Origin: Desulfobacter latus
GTDB taxonomy: Bacteria; Desulfobacterota; Desulfobacteria; Desulfobacterales; Desulfobacteraceae
NCBI RefSeq assembly: GCF_013389365.1
Contig: NZ_JACADJ010000002.1
Span: forward strand, 1-64,000
Reading direction: 5' to 3'
DNA: 64,000 nucleotides
Shown here piece after piece: positions 62,766 through 64,000 of the stretch (positions are counted from its first letter, which is position 1; each line of letters begins with the position of its first letter). A model generated the notes under the pieces. The model saw nothing but the letters and a program-made list of their open reading frames with translations, was not told the origin of the DNA and ran no database searches. Made by a program: the position numbers and the translations under genes.

Positions 62766-64000
62766 CTAATTTGATAAAAAACTTTCCATTTCAAAAATTT
62801 CAAATAGTCGTTTCTGGGTTTCATCCATTTTAGAAACTACAGATTGGGATATCTTCTTTTTTCTTTTTTGAGGGAATACATTTATGACTTCCCGGATTTC
62901 TGAGAGCTTTTCTTGAGTTTTATTAATGGACATTGAGATTCCGGCATTTTGAATTCTTTTCATCATTAAAGCCCGAATCAGCAAGGTTATAGAACAATAC
63001 AAACCATGGACTCTTATCATTTGGTCGGTCCAGTGGAACATTGGCCACCAGCTCCCTGTTTTTCTATCCTTCATCTGTTTAAAAATATCTTCAACTATGT
63101 ATTGGCTGCGATATGATACAATAATTTCTTCAGTTGCCCAATGCGCATTGTCAGTGATTATAATGTTCTTACCAAGATATGTATCACACAGTTCAGCAAA
63201 AACAGCATTATCCAGGTGGTAACTGATTCGTGGAATTCCATTACATTCGGTAAGATCAACTGAAATTAACTTTTTCATATGCTGACCGGAGCGAATTGAT
63301 GCAATTTGTTTTCTTACGGAGTCTTTTGTGGGCTTTCTCCCTTTTGTGACTATTCCTGCAATGCGATTCTCTAATTTTAAGGAGAGTAGGCTTAATTTTT
63401 CAACACATTTGTTGACTTCATTATTAATTGATTGAAGTTGAGATGAGTATAGAGAGTTGTTAAAAGTAACGATCACCGTAAGGGTTTTGCCGTACATCTT
63501 TTTTTGTGTCCGAAACGCTTTTACTTGATCTAAACGAGGATGGGACAATGGCTTAAGGGAGTCATCATCATTAGAAATCATAGCCAATTCTTTATGGTCA
63601 TCCAGTTTCACTGAGCCGACAAAGTGGAATCCTGAGTCCGTTATGAACCTTTTAAAATTTGTATCAGAGTTATTCCCTTTGTCAAAAACAATTGTCATCC
63701 CTTTTTCACTGAAAACCCTGTTTGAAAAAGCGTTAAAAAAATTATCTATAACACCTTCAAATGCTTTGGAATCATGACGATTTCCTTCGTATACATCAAA
63801 GTAAAGCGGAAAATGCTCTTGGCGAGTACAAAATAAGGCATAATTGATTTGTTTCAGATCACCTCGACCCTGTTTATTTTTCCCTCTCTGAGCCAAAGAA
63901 CAACGCGTATTGAAAGAGTGTATGAAAGAATAAAAATTGGTACCGTCATAGGAAACACTGGAGAGGTCAATCTTTTCCTGCTCCAAGACGGAGTTAATAA
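62766..64000 (-). mobile_element. IS1634-type (IS4 superfamily) transposase, cut by the window edge
   Basis: A leftward DDE transposase of at least 411 codons, open to the window edge. Visible: YDGTNFYSFIH (first Asp), YEGNRHDSKAFEGVI, IVFDKGNNSDTNFKRF (second Asp), and YRSQYIVEDIFKQMKDR (Glu, with the Y-R-E-type spacing) followed by the ending DRKTGSWWPMFHWTDQMIRV. This pattern belongs to IS1634. The N-terminal part lies beyond 64000. About 60 AT-rich bases follow the stop; a right end or target duplication could not be defined. Confidence 0.85.

Overview
The window reads as chromosome of an anaerobic deltaproteobacterium, most likely Desulfobacterales. This rests on the gene set: a double-cubane-cluster reductase with its activating ATPase, a heterodisulfide-reductase-like Fe-S protein, a PEP-CTERM protein with a sigma-54 promoter, PAS-rich hybrid kinases and an N-type (atpDCQRBEFAG) ATPase, together with moderate GC content. 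No rRNA, tRNA or CRISPR array was recognised. No genus is claimed.

Left part (1-15 kb). A complete potABCD polyamine importer, a PAS hybrid histidine kinase, a HesB/IscA-like protein, a solitary RelE-like protein, and an anaerobic redox block (HdrD-like protein, double-cubane reductase, activator). Then come a DUF3160 lipid/periplasm-type protein and a PEP-CTERM protein with a C39-peptidase-like core, read leftwards from a good sigma-54 promoter through a long leader.

15-29 kb. A broken XRE antitoxin-type gene carrying a MITE, argO/argP with a second MITE that beheads a LysE-type gene, an amino-acid ABC importer, a DMT exporter between two copies of a heptamer-bearing repeat, mfd and xerD.

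27-33 kb. An unassigned divergent cluster: a formylglycine-generating-enzyme-fold protein with a 43-residue acidic repeat, facing a ParA-type ATPase, a small acidic protein and a coiled-coil Zn-ribbon protein with a very basic tail. This is the best candidate for an undescribed protein system.

33-48 kb. Response regulators and a MASE3 sensor kinase, lipoamide dehydrogenase, a DUF502 protein, ChaB, and the nine-gene N-ATPase operon followed by a Na+/H+-type antiporter. The c subunit keeps Na+-ligand residues and has a second glutamate; subunit b carries a delta-like C-terminus.

46-60 kb. Two intact 1,619-bp IscB/omega-RNA (HEARO) elements, plus a solo right end at 33.1 kb. In all three cases the right end abuts ATGA at or just before a gene start, and at least once the element separates the ribosome-binding site from the start codon. 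Between them lie an ABC export system, a brkB gene split by a TnpB remnant, and a group II twintron: the inner intron sits in frame in the FADD active-site codons of the outer reverse transcriptase, and the inner reverse transcriptase is itself frameshifted by a 102-bp MITE with an 8-bp target duplication.

Right end. A ketopantoate-reductase-like gene with an apparent internal deletion, a cyclophilin-FKBP fusion isomerase, mtgA, a flavin reductase-like gene and an IS1634-type transposase running off the window. The whole window is unusually rich in small non-autonomous elements at gene edges.
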